Assembly: GCF_030698175.1 (NCBI RefSeq)
Contig: NZ_JAUYNT010000001.1
Coordinates: forward strand, 1 to 64,000
Origin: Pseudomonas sp.
GTDB taxonomy: Bacteria > Pseudomonadota > Gammaproteobacteria > Pseudomonadales > Pseudomonadaceae
DNA: 64,000 nt
Direction of reading: 5' to 3'
The position numbers and the translations under genes were made by a program. This document shows, piece after piece, positions 1 through 11,421 of this stretch. The notes under the pieces are model-generated. The model saw only the letters and a list, made by a program, of their open reading frames with translations, had not been told where the DNA came from and ran no database searches. The stretch's first letter is position 1. Each line of letters opens with the position of its first letter.

Positions 1-260
1 TTTTGCGCGAGGCAAGGCACGAGGAGCGCGGTTTGGTTGTTCCAAATGAGCGACGAGAAACGCCGTCTCGCGCAAAAACAGGCCCGGCCCTTCGGGTTGC
101 GCGAGAAATGGCCCCCGCTGTTGTTGCAGGACTTGGCAAGGGAATAACCATTACCTGCGTCCTGCGCAATCCCCATGGATGGGGTGAATGCCGCAAGCCC
201 GCCGGGAGCGGGCGCGGCCTAACCGGGGGTCATTTCTCGCGGCAACGCGGCTCGCGATGA
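1..260. repeat. Nested inverted-repeat intergenic element
   Basis: No convincing gene precedes the HU gene. An 11-bp perfect inverted repeat (1-11 TTTTGCGCGAG, 67-77 CTCGCGCAAAA) encloses GC-rich sequence. A second, longer imperfect inverted repeat pairs 97-116 with 225-245 (one mismatch and one extra base). Between its arms lies a small CCCCATGGATGGGG-type hairpin near 171-184. An 85-codon open frame spans this stretch, but its arginine- and glycine-rich product looks like translated repeat. I infer a dispersed Pseudomonas-type intergenic element. A genome-wide self-comparison would confirm it. Confidence 0.45.
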
Positions 261-330
261 AACGGCAACAGACCCTAACGTGCCTGCCTCGATCCCGAGA
301 TATCGCCTTTCCAACCCAAGGAGCAACACC

Positions 331-609
331 ATGGCCACCAGCAAAGACCAACTGATCAACGACCTTGCCGAAGCTGTCGACAGCCCGAAAACCAAGGTTC
401 GTGCACTGCTTGAGCAACTGAGCGAAATCGTCAGCGACGCCCTGGAAAACAGCGATGAAATCACCCTGCCGGGGATTGGCAAATTGAAAGTCACTCAGCG
501 TCCGGCCCGCACCGGGCGCAATCCACAAACCGGTAAAGCGATCGAAATCGCCGCCAAGAACGTGGTTAAGTTTGTCCCGGCCAAAGCCCTCAGCGACGCC
601 ATCAACTAA
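331..609 (+). CDS. HU family DNA-binding protein
   Basis: Small nucleoid-associated protein of 92 residues, the usual HU length. It should bind and bend DNA non-specifically as a dimer. The C-terminal half holds the HU arm signature, with PGIGKL followed by R-x-x-R-TGRNPQTGK around residues 47-68. The start is ATG 331, preceded by AAGGAG (319-324). The upstream in-frame ATG at 280 would add 17 residues with no HU homology. It is convergent with ligA: a 13-bp stem hairpin at 618-646 follows the stop and overlaps the end of ligA. Which HU paralogue this is (HupA, HupB or a third copy) cannot be decided from sequence alone. Confidence 0.92.
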   Translation: MATSKDQLINDLAEAVDSPKTKVRALLEQLSEIVSDALENSDEITLPGIGKLKVTQRPARTGRNPQTGKAIEIAAKNVVKFVPAKALSDAIN

Positions 610-617
610 GTGTTTAT

Positions 618-3069
<2,452 letters not shown>

Positions 3070-3090
3070 TTAGCAGCGAGTAAGGTTGCC

Positions 3091-3909
3091 TCAACGCTTG
3101 GGCATGATGTGCTTGCGCTCAAACTCGACGATGCGCTGACGATAATGCTCGATGGTTTGTGCGGTCATGGTGTTGCGCTGATCATCTTTGAGTTCGCCGT
3201 TCAGCTCGCTGGCCAACTTGCGCGCCGCCGCCACCATCACATCGAAGGCCTGGCGCGGATGACGCGGTCCCGGCATGCCGAGAAAGAAGCTCACGGCGCG
3301 GGTGGTGAAGTGATCGATATCATCCAGGTCGAAGGTGCCAGGTTTTACCCCGTTGGCCATGGAGAACAACACTTCACCGTTGCCGGCCATGCTTTCGTGA
3401 CGATGGAAAATATCCATTTCGCCGAAACGCAGACCGCTTTCCAGAATATTCTGCAGCAGCGCCGGGCCGTTAAAACCTTCGTCTTCGCGGGCCACCACGC
3501 TGATCACCAAAACTTCTTCAACCGGCGGTAATGGCTGACTGTCTTCTTGGCTCAGCGCCGGCTGCTTAGGCTCGCCAGCCACCACTGGATTGAGCAGGGT
3601 GGGCACTGGCTCACTGAGGTTTAGGTCGCCCTGACTCGGCTCACCAGCGCGGCGGCGATTCAATTCGCTGGCGTTCATTACCGGCAAATCTTCTTCGTCC
3701 AGCTTTGGCTCGCGCTGGCGGTCGACCACCCGCGCCGGGCTTAGCAAAGCTGGATCACCATCGTCATCGGGCAGGTCGCCAAAGCGTCCATCCAACTTGA
3801 ATTTAAGTTTGCCCTTGCCGCCGCGCATACGGCGCCAGCCGTCAAAAAGAATGCCGCTGATCACCACAATGCCGATGACGATCAGCCACTCACGCAGACC
3901 GATTTCCAT
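3091..3909 (-). CDS. zipA: Cell division protein ZipA
   Basis: Inner-membrane division protein that tethers FtsZ to the membrane. The 272-residue product begins [19 protein letters not shown], one N-terminal transmembrane helix (about 6-22), followed by a basic stretch ([16 protein letters not shown]), a charged and proline-rich linker, and the C-terminal FtsZ-binding ZipA domain (from about residue 130, with [12 protein letters not shown] and [15 protein letters not shown]). ATG 3909 matches the usual Pseudomonas N-terminus. A GTG at 3918 lies in frame, but it is only 3 nt from the GGAG that could serve either start. It lies between smc and ligA, the order I recall from P. aeruginosa. Confidence 0.94.
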   Translation of the reverse strand: MEIGLREWLIVIGIVVISGILFDGWRRMRGGKGKLKFKLDGRFGDLPDDDGDPALLSPARVVDRQREPKLDEEDLPVMNASELNRRRAGEPSQGDLNLSEPVPTLLNPVVAGEPKQPALSQEDSQPLPPVEEVLVISVVAREDEGFNGPALLQNILESGLRFGEMDIFHRHESMAGNGEVLFSMANGVKPGTFDLDDIDHFTTRAVSFFLGMPGPRHPRQAFDVMVAAARKLASELNGELKDDQRNTMTAQTIEHYRQRIVEFERKHIMPKR

Positions 3910-4078
3910 GTAATCCACTAACTCCGACTAAAAAAATAATGATTAAAGGGCTTCCCGGCCCGCGACTCTTAACTCAACCCTGGCGCCAACTCCATGTTCT
4001 AGCAGGCGTTTTCCGGGGCTTACAAAAACTTTTGGCTAAACTAGCACGACAAAAGTCAATTTTACACCGTCTGTCGCA

Positions 4079-7000
4079 TCAAGTTTCAACCATTGCCAAG
4101 GCTTCTTCGACATCCACCGCCACCAAGCGCGAGCAGCCCGGCTCGTGCATGGTCACCCCCATCAACTGATCGGCCATTTCCATGGCAATCTTGTTGTGGG
4201 TGATATAGATGAACTGCACGGTGGCCGACATCTCTTTAACCAAGCGTGCATAGCGGCCGACGTTAGCGTCATCCAGCGGCGCGTCAACTTCGTCGAGCAT
4301 GCAAAACGGCGCGGGATTGAGCTGGAAGATGGCAAATACCAGCGCCAGCGCGGTCAGGGCTTTCTCGCCACCGGACAGCAGGTGAATGGTGCTGTTCTTC
4401 TTGCCGGGCGGCCGGGCCATGATGCTCACGCCGGTATCCAGCAAGTCTTCACCGGTCAATTCCAGATACGCCGTGCCGCCACCAAACACCTTGGGGAACA
4501 AGGCCTGCAGGCCGCCATTAATCTGGTCAAACGTCGCTTTGAAACGGTTGCGGGTTTCTTTGTCGATCTTGCGGATCACGTTTTCCAGGGTATCCAACGC
4601 CTCCACCAGATCGGCGTTTTGCGCATCCAGGTAACGCTTGCGCTCGGACTGCTGCTGATACTCCTCAATCGCCGCCAGGTTGATCGCGCCCAAGCGCTGA
4701 ATGCGCCCAGCCAACTGCTCCAGTTCATCGGTCCAGACGCTTTCGCTGGCCTCGCTCGGCAAGTTGGCCAGCACTGTGTGCAGGTCATAACTCTCGGCCT
4801 CCAGCAGCTCAACCACCGCGGCGCGGCGCACATTCAGGCTCTGCCAGTCGAGGCGTTGTTGTTCCAGTTGGCCGCGCAACAGTTGCGCTTGTTGCTCGGC
4901 CTGATTGCGGCGCTTCTCGCTGTCGCGCAGTTGCCGATCGGCATCTTCCAGGCCCAAACGCGCCAGCTTTAGCTCGTCTTCGACGGCCATGCGTTTGTCG
5001 AGCAACTCTTCCAGCTTCATGCGCAGCTCTTCCAGCGGCGCCTCGCCTTCACCCAGGTTCAGATCGAGCTGTTCGCGCTTCTCATGCAGGCGCTCGGCTT
5101 GCAATTGCAGGCGCTCCAGCGCTTGCCGGGTGGAGTTGTGCTGACTGTGCAGCGCGCCCAGGCGTACCGCCAGTTGATGGGCATGGTCTTTGTGCTGGCG
5201 CGCCTCTTGGCGAATCCGGTCGAGCCGCTCGCGCAAGCTGTCGCGGGCGGCCAGCAAGTTCTCGCGCTGCTCGGTGTCCTGCGCCATGGCGTCCAGGGCG
5301 TCCTGCAAGATCAACCGAGCCTCGCCCAATTGCTCTTGTTCTTGGGCGCACTGCTCGGTCGACTCCTCGACCTCGGCATCCAGGCGGCGCTGACGCAGTT
5401 GCAACTGCTCGACCTTGACCTGCACGGCCGACAACTGGGCTTTTAATTCACCGGCGCTGCGGGTCTCATCCTGCAAGCGGCGGCGCTGCTGTTCGCGCAG
5501 CTGCTCTTGTTCGCGCTGTTGACCGAGTAATTGCTGCAAGTGCAATTCAAGCTCGGCCAACTCGGCTTCATATTGTTCACGCTCGGCCAGCAATAGTTCC
5601 AATTCCTGGGCACGGGCCAGCACGCCACTTTCGGCGGCATCGGCGTGGCGAATCCGTAGAAAGTGCGGACCCAGCCAATAGCCGTCGCGGCTGATCAGGC
5701 TGCTGCCGGGCGCCAATCGGCTGCGCAGCGCCAGCGCCTCTTGCAGGCTTTCGACCGGCAGCACCTGGCCCAGCCAAGGCGCTAAATCGATGCCCGACTC
5801 GACTTTATCGAGCAAACTGCCAGGCAAACGCAGGCCCGCAACGCCGGCGGTGATCAAGCGTAAATCGCCCTGGTTAAAGCTGGCGAAATCCAGCTCAGCC
5901 AAGCCGGCGCTTTGCCCCTCATCGAGCAACACCGCCTGTAGATCGGCGCCCAGCACCGTCTCGACCGCCAGCTCCCAACCGGGCGCAACCCGCAGGCCGG
6001 CCGCCAACTGCGGCCGCTCGCTCAAGCGTTGTTCGCGCAGCCATTGCGCCGTGCCTTTGCCCGGATTCAATGCCGCCTGCTGCAAGGCCTCCAGGGCGGC
6101 AATCCGTCCATTCAAGCGTTGCAACTGGCCCTGGGCCTGCTGCTGAGCTTGATTGGCCGCCTGTAATTGGCCGCGTAATTGTTCCAGCTGTTCGGCCAGC
6201 CGTAGCTCTGCCGTTTGCAATTCCTCGACGGTCAGCTCGCTGATCGCCAGCTGCTCGCCCAGATCGAGAATGGCCGCGTCTTGCGGGTCGGCAGCCAGTT
6301 GCTGACGTTCCTCGGTCAGGCGCCGCTGGCGCTCGGCCAGGCGTTCGAGGCTTTGCTCGAGCTGCTGAATCCGCGACTGCTGCACCTCAGACAAACGCCT
6401 CGGTTCGGCGCTGCGCTGGGTGAAGGTGTCCCACTGCTCTTGCCATCCGTGCATCGCCGTTTCCGACTCTTCCAGGCTGGCAGCGGCTTCTTCAGCAGAG
6501 GCCGCAGTGAGGGCTTGCTCGGGCTCGAGCAGGGCCAGCTCTTCAGTCAGGCTGGCGAGTAAATCCTGATCATGGCCCAGGTGCGCTGCGGTTTCTTGGC
6601 GGGCCCGTTCGGCCTCGCGCAAGTCATCCTGCAATTGGCGCAAGCGCTGCTGACCGTGCTGGATGCTTTGCTCGATGCGGGCGATATCGCCACCGACCGA
6701 GTAAAACCGCCCTTGCACCGCATTAAACTGCTCGGACAACTCGTGATGGCCGTCGCGCAACCGCTCGATGCTGGCATCGGCGCTGCGTTGTTCGGCAATC
6801 AGCGCCTCGAAGGCGATTTCTTGCTGGGCGATTACCGCTTCACGCTGGCCGACCTGCTGATTCAGGCTCTGCCAGCGCAAGGCCGACAACTGGGCCTTGA
6901 GTTCGCGCTCCTGAGCCTTGTACTGCTGGTATTTTTCCGCCGACTGGGCTTGGCGCTGCAGTCGTTCGAGCTGGCGCTCCAGCTCTTCACGCAGATCGGT

Positions 7001-7582
7001 TAAACGCGCCAAGTTCTCGTGGGTGCGGCGGATGCGGTTTTCGGTCTCGCGGCGGCGCTCCTTGTATTTGGAGATGCCGGCGGCTTCTTCGATAAAGTTA
7101 CGCAAGTCCTCGGGGCGCGCCTCGATCAGCTTGGAGATCATCCCCTGCTCGATGATCGAGTAACTGCGCGGGCCAAGGCCGGTGCCCAAGAAAATATCGG
7201 TAATGTCGCGCCGCCGGCATTTCACCCCATTGAGGAAGTAGGTGTTTTGGCTGTCGCGGGTGACCCGGCGGCGGATCGAGATTTCCGCATAGCTGGCGTA
7301 TTCACCCAGCAGGGTACCGTCGCTGTTATCGAACACCAGCTCGATCGAGGCCTGGCTGACCGGCTTGCGGCTGGTGGAGCCATTGAAGATGACATCGGTC
7401 ATCGACTCGCCACGCAGGTTCTTCGCCGAGCTTTCGCCCATCACCCAGCGCACGGCGTCGATGATATTGGATTTGCCGCAGCCGTTAGGCCCAACCACCG
7501 CCGCCATATTGCTCGGAAAGTTGACCGTAGTCGGGTCGACGAAGGACTTGAACCCCGCCAGTTTGATGCACTTTAGCCGCAT
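4079..7582 (-). CDS. smc: Chromosome segregation ATPase SMC
   Basis: Structural maintenance of chromosomes protein, the core of the bacterial condensin. Its 1,167 residues match the family length. The head has Walker A GPNGCGKSN (31-39) near the N-terminus. The signature LLSGGEKALTALAL and Walker B FCMLDEVDAPLDD lie near the C-terminus. Between them are two long Gln/Glu/Arg/Leu-rich coiled-coil arms and a central hinge (about 500-660). The start is ATG 7582, 23 nt after the stop of the GntR regulator, so the two may share a transcript running on to zipA. No scpA or scpB genes are present here. Confidence 0.97.
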   Translation of the reverse strand: MRLKCIKLAGFKSFVDPTTVNFPSNMAAVVGPNGCGKSNIIDAVRWVMGESSAKNLRGESMTDVIFNGSTSRKPVSQASIELVFDNSDGTLLGEYASYAEISIRRRVTRDSQNTYFLNGVKCRRRDITDIFLGTGLGPRSYSIIEQGMISKLIEARPEDLRNFIEEAAGISKYKERRRETENRIRRTHENLARLTDLREELERQLERLQRQAQSAEKYQQYKAQERELKAQLSALRWQSLNQQVGQREAVIAQQEIAFEALIAEQRSADASIERLRDGHHELSEQFNAVQGRFYSVGGDIARIEQSIQHGQQRLRQLQDDLREAERARQETAAHLGHDQDLLASLTEELALLEPEQALTAASAEEAAASLEESETAMHGWQEQWDTFTQRSAEPRRLSEVQQSRIQQLEQSLERLAERQRRLTEERQQLAADPQDAAILDLGEQLAISELTVEELQTAELRLAEQLEQLRGQLQAANQAQQQAQGQLQRLNGRIAALEALQQAALNPGKGTAQWLREQRLSERPQLAAGLRVAPGWELAVETVLGADLQAVLLDEGQSAGLAELDFASFNQGDLRLITAGVAGLRLPGSLLDKVESGIDLAPWLGQVLPVESLQEALALRSRLAPGSSLISRDGYWLGPHFLRIRHADAAESGVLARAQELELLLAEREQYEAELAELELHLQQLLGQQREQEQLREQQRRRLQDETRSAGELKAQLSAVQVKVEQLQLRQRRLDAEVEESTEQCAQEQEQLGEARLILQDALDAMAQDTEQRENLLAARDSLRERLDRIRQEARQHKDHAHQLAVRLGALHSQHNSTRQALERLQLQAERLHEKREQLDLNLGEGEAPLEELRMKLEELLDKRMAVEDELKLARLGLEDADRQLRDSEKRRNQAEQQAQLLRGQLEQQRLDWQSLNVRRAAVVELLEAESYDLHTVLANLPSEASESVWTDELEQLAGRIQRLGAINLAAIEEYQQQSERKRYLDAQNADLVEALDTLENVIRKIDKETRNRFKATFDQINGGLQALFPKVFGGGTAYLELTGEDLLDTGVSIMARPPGKKNSTIHLLSGGEKALTALALVFAIFQLNPAPFCMLDEVDAPLDDANVGRYARLVKEMSATVQFIYITHNKIAMEMADQLMGVTMHEPGCSRLVAVDVEEALAMVET

Positions 7583-7605
7583 AGCAATCCGTTTCCCTTA
7601 GGCCC

Positions 7606-8265
7606 TTAGCGCTCGGCCATTGCGGCCAGCACCAGTGTGCAGTTGCGCTGACCGTAGGCCAGCAACACGCTACGAACTTGCTCGGCATTACGCGCCAACA
7701 CCGCCTGCAGCAAGCTGGCAAAGGTATTCAGGAACTGGCTCATTTCAGATTTACGCCGTGCCAGCGCCAGGTGGTAAGTGCGGCTGATGGCCGGCAGCAG
7801 GTTTTCCAGGGTTTCTTGCAAGTACGGATTGTTGGCAAAGGGAAATGCTGCACGCATCACATCGAAGCTATTTTCCACAAAGGCGTCGATATCCTCGCGC
7901 GCCGCACTGGCTTGCAATTGCCGCTGCACTGCCAGCAGCGGCGCCAAGTCGGCCTCGTTACGCCAGCTGACGGCCACCGCGTTGCCCAGCACTATGTACA
8001 GCTCCATCACCAGCGCATACAGGCTTTTGACGTTATGCGCTGTCAGCTCGGTAACCTGCGCGCCGCGGCGCGGCAAGATCACGATCAGGTGGCGGCGCTC
8101 GAGAATCAGCAAGGCCTCGCGCACCGAACCACGGCTGACATTCAGGGCCTGGGTGACTTTTTGCTCTTGAATGCGCTCGCGCTCTTTTAACTCGCCACGA
8201 ATGATGCGTTCGGCAAGGTGGTGAGCGATTTGCTCAGCGAGGCTGTCCGGGGCCTTGAACGTCAT
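7606..8265 (-). CDS. GntR family (FCD/FadR-type) transcriptional regulator
   Basis: 219-residue regulator. The N-terminal winged helix-turn-helix contains LNVSRGSVREALLILERRHLI (recognition region about 41-61). The C-terminal FCD ligand domain is alpha-helical and lies at about 80-215. It is divergent from alkB across a 183-bp spacer that holds the palindrome ATTGTC-C-GACAAT (8393-8405). That palindrome fits the TNGTNNNACNA pattern known for this family, so regulation of alkB and of itself is likely. The ligand is unknown; alkanes, alkanols or fatty acids are plausible from context. RBS AAAGGAA precedes ATG 8265. I recall the same gene next to alkB2 in P. aeruginosa (PA1526). Confidence 0.9.
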   Translation of the reverse strand: MTFKAPDSLAEQIAHHLAERIIRGELKERERIQEQKVTQALNVSRGSVREALLILERRHLIVILPRRGAQVTELTAHNVKSLYALVMELYIVLGNAVAVSWRNEADLAPLLAVQRQLQASAAREDIDAFVENSFDVMRAAFPFANNPYLQETLENLLPAISRTYHLALARRKSEMSQFLNTFASLLQAVLARNAEQVRSVLLAYGQRNCTLVLAAMAER

Positions 8266-8380
8266 GCTGTTCCTTTAAATGGTCTGCCACGCAGGCCGGC
8301 GAGTGTAACACAGGCCGTTACCCAACCACCCCGGTAGCCACTGGTGTTGCCGTGCTAAAGATAGGCTGGGCGGGGCGCAA

Positions 8381-8405
8381 TTGCCGGCAATAATTGTCCG
8401 ACAAT
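8381..8405. promoter_or_regulatory. Operator candidates upstream of alkB (GntR-type palindrome)
   Basis: Two palindromes lie side by side. TTGCCGGCAA at 8381-8390 is a perfect 10-mer. ATTGTC-C-GACAAT at 8393-8405 is a 6-bp inverted repeat around one base. The core TTGTCCGACAA fits the FadR-subfamily operator TNGTNNNACNA. It is 43 bp before the alkB start, within the shared divergent promoter region. The same 11 bases occur upstream of gbuA. Confidence 0.65.
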
Positions 8406-8448
8406 CCAACAATAAAAACGACAACGATTAAACCCCAAGGAGCCCACC

Positions 8449-9588
8449 ATGTTTGCAACTTGCTCATCCGACTGGATGCTCAGCCTGAAAAAAATCGGCT
8501 ACTGGTTCTGGCTACTGCCGGTCGCTTTAGTGCCCCTGAGCTATTACCTGTCGCAAGGCAGCAGCCATGCCGATGCCTGGAGCTTTCTGGTGCCGCTGGT
8601 GATTTTTGGCCTGATTCCCTTCGTCGATGCCCTGCTCGGCCGCGACCCGGCCAACCCGGAAGAACGCCTGCAGGTGCCGCAACTGGAGGGCGAATTTTAT
8701 TACCGGCTGCTGACTCTGGCCTGCGTGCCAATCCTGCTCGGCATGCTGGCCTGGGCCGGTTGGATACTGGCCAACAATCCCGAGTGGAGTTGGCTGGGGC
8801 AACTGGGCTGGACGCTCTCGGTGGGCATTGTGATGGGCGCCATCGGCATCACCGTGGCCCACGAACTGGTGCACAAAGACCCGGCCATCGAGCAAAACGC
8901 CGGCGGCGTGCTGCTGGCCGCCGTCTGCTACGCCGGCTTTAAAGTCGAGCATGTGCGCGGCCATCACGTGCATGTTTCAACCCCGGAGTGCGCCTCCTCT
9001 TCGCGCTTCGGGCAAAGCCTGTACAGCTTCTTGCCGCATGCCTACAAACACAACTTCCTGAATGCCTGGAAGCTCGAAGCCGAGCGCCTGCAGCGCAAAG
9101 GCCTGCCAGCCTTGTCTGCGCACAATGAATTGATCTGGTGGTACGCCCTCAGCGCAACCTTCGCCCTCGGCTTTACTTGGGCCTTTGGCTGGCTGGGGCT
9201 GGGTTTTTTTCTCGGCCAAAGCCTGGTGGCCGTGACCCTGCTGGAGATCGTCAACTACCTCGAGCACTACGGCCTGCACCGACGCAAGCTGGAAAACGGT
9301 CGCTATGAAAGAACCGGTCCGGCCCATTCGTGGAACAGCAACTTCCTGCTGACCAACCTGTTTTTGTTCCATCTGCAACGCCACTCCGATCACCACGCCT
9401 ACGCCAAACGTCGCTATCAGGTGCTGCGCCACCACGAAAGCAGCCCGCAACTGCCCAACGGCTACGCCGGCATGGTGGTGCTGGCGCTGTTTCCGCCGCT
9501 TTGGCGAGCGGTGATGGACCCGCGTGTGCGGGCCTATTACGCCGGCGAAGAACATCAGCTCAGCGCCAGCCAACTGGCCCCTGATTAA
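8449..9588 (+). CDS. alkB: Alkane 1-monooxygenase AlkB
   Basis: Integral-membrane non-haem di-iron hydroxylase that converts n-alkanes to 1-alkanols with rubredoxin as electron donor. The 379-residue product carries all four diagnostic motifs: HELVHK (138-143), EHVRGHH (167-173), NYLEHYGL (269-276) and LQRHSDHHA (309-317). It has about six hydrophobic segments. ATG 8449 follows AAGGAG at 8437-8442. No rubredoxin or rubredoxin reductase gene is nearby, so these must be encoded elsewhere. It is divergent from the GntR regulator and probably inducible through the palindrome at 8393-8405. It corresponds to alkB2 (PA1525) by gene order as I recall it. Confidence 0.95.
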   Translation: MFATCSSDWMLSLKKIGYWFWLLPVALVPLSYYLSQGSSHADAWSFLVPLVIFGLIPFVDALLGRDPANPEERLQVPQLEGEFYYRLLTLACVPILLGMLAWAGWILANNPEWSWLGQLGWTLSVGIVMGAIGITVAHELVHKDPAIEQNAGGVLLAAVCYAGFKVEHVRGHHVHVSTPECASSSRFGQSLYSFLPHAYKHNFLNAWKLEAERLQRKGLPALSAHNELIWWYALSATFALGFTWAFGWLGLGFFLGQSLVAVTLLEIVNYLEHYGLHRRKLENGRYERTGPAHSWNSNFLLTNLFLFHLQRHSDHHAYAKRRYQVLRHHESSPQLPNGYAGMVVLALFPPLWRAVMDPRVRAYYAGEEHQLSASQLAPD

Positions 9589-9672
9589 GGACTATGTACC
9601 AGCGATGCCTTGCGAGGGCCCCTTTCGCGAGAGGGAATTAGCCTTGATATTTGTGCTGCCTGCACCGACCAA

Positions 9673-9757
9673 TCGCGGATAAATCCGCTCCTACAGGGAG
9701 GCAGCCGATGAAATTATTGCAGGTGCTGGGCTTGTGTAGGAGCGGATTTATCCGCGA
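9673..9757. repeat. REP/BIME inverted pair
   Basis: A perfect 23-bp inverted repeat: 9673-9695 and its exact complement at 9735-9757, with a 39-bp spacer. The core GGAGCGGATTTATCCGCG is itself a palindrome and is typical of Pseudomonas REP sequences. It lies in the 398-bp spacer between alkB and dgt (9589-9986). The rest of that spacer holds no gene I can support. The only other item noted is a TGCAACACATAAC string (about 9855-9867), which recurs near 34773. Confidence 0.85.
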
Positions 9758-9986
9758 AGCAAACGTGAGTACGCTGACAATCCTGCAGAGCCACAGCCGT
9801 TCTTTTCTCCACATCCATCTGGGTCACAAACCAGAGGCTACGGGACTTGCGCTTTGCAACACATAACTGGGACATAGCCCTTAATAATTCTTAACAGCCC
9901 CGCGCAGTTTGTTTGTGGCCCTTGCAGGCGCGCAACCGAACACCGAAGCTAAGGATCTAATAGCCACTTAATGGCGAGGATCAGTT

Positions 9987-11318
9987 TTGGATTGGCAAAC
10001 CCTGCTTACCCGCGAACGTCTTGGTAAACCGCTGCACAGCGCCGATGAGCTCGGCCGCAGTCCGTTTCATAAAGACCATGACCGCATCATTTTCTCCGGC
10101 GCCTTTCGCCGCCTGGGGCGCAAGACCCAAGTACACCCGGTGTCGAGTAACGACCATATCCACACCCGCCTGACTCACTCGCTGGAGGTCAGTTGCGTCG
10201 GTCGCTCGCTGGGCATGCGCGTCGGCGAAGTGCTGCGCGCAGAGCTGCCCGATTGGTGCGACCCGAGCGACATGGGCATGATCGTGCAGTCGGCGTGCCT
10301 GGCCCACGACATCGGCAATCCGCCCTTTGGCCACTCCGGTGAAGATGCCATCCGCCATTGGTTTCAGCAGGCCGCCGGGCGCGGCTGGCTGGATGCGATG
10401 AGCGACGCAGAGAGCGGCGACTTTCTTAACTTTGAAGGCAACGCCCAAGGCTTTCGCGTGCTGACCCAGCTGGAATATCACCAGTTCGATGGCGGCACCC
10501 GGCTGACCTACGCAACCCTGGGCACCTACCTGAAATACCCCTGGACCGCCCGCCATGCCCAGGCCCTGGGCTATAAAAAACACAAGTTCGGCTGCTACCA
10601 AAGTGAGCTGCCGATACTTGAGCAAATCGCCCGCAAACTGGGCCTGCCACAGATCGAAGACCAACGCTGGGCGCGCCATCCGTTGGTGTATTTGATGGAG
10701 GCCGCCGATGACATCTGCTACGGCCTGATCGACCTGGAAGACGGCCTGGAAATGGAGCTTCTCGACTACAGCGAAGTCGAAGCCCTGCTGCTCAACCTGG
10801 TCGGCGACGACTTGCCGGAAACCTATCGCCAGCTCGGCCCCAAGGACTCACGGCGGCGCAAGTTGGCGATTCTGCGCGGCAAGGCCATCGAGCACCTGAC
10901 CAATGCCGCAGCGCGGGCCTTTGTCGAGCAACAGCAAGCGCTGCTGGCCGGTAATCTGGAGGGCGACCTGGTTGAGCATATGCACGGCCCGGCCAAGCGT
11001 TGCGTGCTGGAAGCCAAAGACCTGGCGCGGAAAAAAATCTTCCAGGACAAGCGCAAAACCCTGCACGAAATTGGCGCTTACACCACCCTGGAGATTCTGC
11101 TGAATGCCTTCTGCGGCGCGGCGGTGGAGCAACATGGTGGACGTACACCGTCGTTCAAGAGCCGGCGGATTCTCGACTTGCTCGGCAATAATGCCCCCGA
11201 CCCGAGCTGGCCGCTGTATCAGTCGTTTTTACGGATGATCGACTTTATCGGCGGCATGACTGACAGCTACGCCACCGAGATGGCCCGCGAAATGACCGGT
11301 CGCTCCAGCCCGGTGTAA
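9987..11318 (+). CDS. dgt: Deoxyguanosinetriphosphate triphosphohydrolase-like protein
   Basis: HD-superfamily dNTPase of 443 residues, predicted to cleave dGTP or other dNTPs to the nucleoside and triphosphate. The metal site is visible as [10 protein letters not shown] (59-68, H64) and [13 protein letters not shown] (106-118, H107-D108). Later [21 protein letters not shown] supplies the downstream aspartate region. The start is a TTG at 9987 (MDWQTLL) preceded by GGCGAGGA. The ATG at 9971 is out of frame. It belongs to the type I dGTPase-like branch common in pseudomonads. It is followed by an HD-GYP sensor gene after about 100 bp. Confidence 0.92.
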   Translation: MDWQTLLTRERLGKPLHSADELGRSPFHKDHDRIIFSGAFRRLGRKTQVHPVSSNDHIHTRLTHSLEVSCVGRSLGMRVGEVLRAELPDWCDPSDMGMIVQSACLAHDIGNPPFGHSGEDAIRHWFQQAAGRGWLDAMSDAESGDFLNFEGNAQGFRVLTQLEYHQFDGGTRLTYATLGTYLKYPWTARHAQALGYKKHKFGCYQSELPILEQIARKLGLPQIEDQRWARHPLVYLMEAADDICYGLIDLEDGLEMELLDYSEVEALLLNLVGDDLPETYRQLGPKDSRRRKLAILRGKAIEHLTNAAARAFVEQQQALLAGNLEGDLVEHMHGPAKRCVLEAKDLARKKIFQDKRKTLHEIGAYTTLEILLNAFCGAAVEQHGGRTPSFKSRRILDLLGNNAPDPSWPLYQSFLRMIDFIGGMTDSYATEMAREMTGRSSPV

Positions 11319-11421
11319 GCCCTGAACCGACCGCCAATCACAGTTGGCGGCCGGTCTGCACAGTTGCACCCCAGTCCATCTATGCTTGTGCCCGCCCTTA
11401 AGCAAATTGGACGCTAATGCT

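Noticed and set aside
3..260. 85-codon open frame at the left edge
   Set aside because: Overlaps the nested inverted repeats, has an Arg/Gly-rich composition, no RBS and no recognisable domain.
9671..9760. Possible CRISPR-like repeats
   Set aside because: Only two copies, in inverted and not direct orientation; they are REP sequences.
9651..9866. 71-codon frame across the REP pair
   Set aside because: Crosses both REP arms and encodes repeat-derived sequence.
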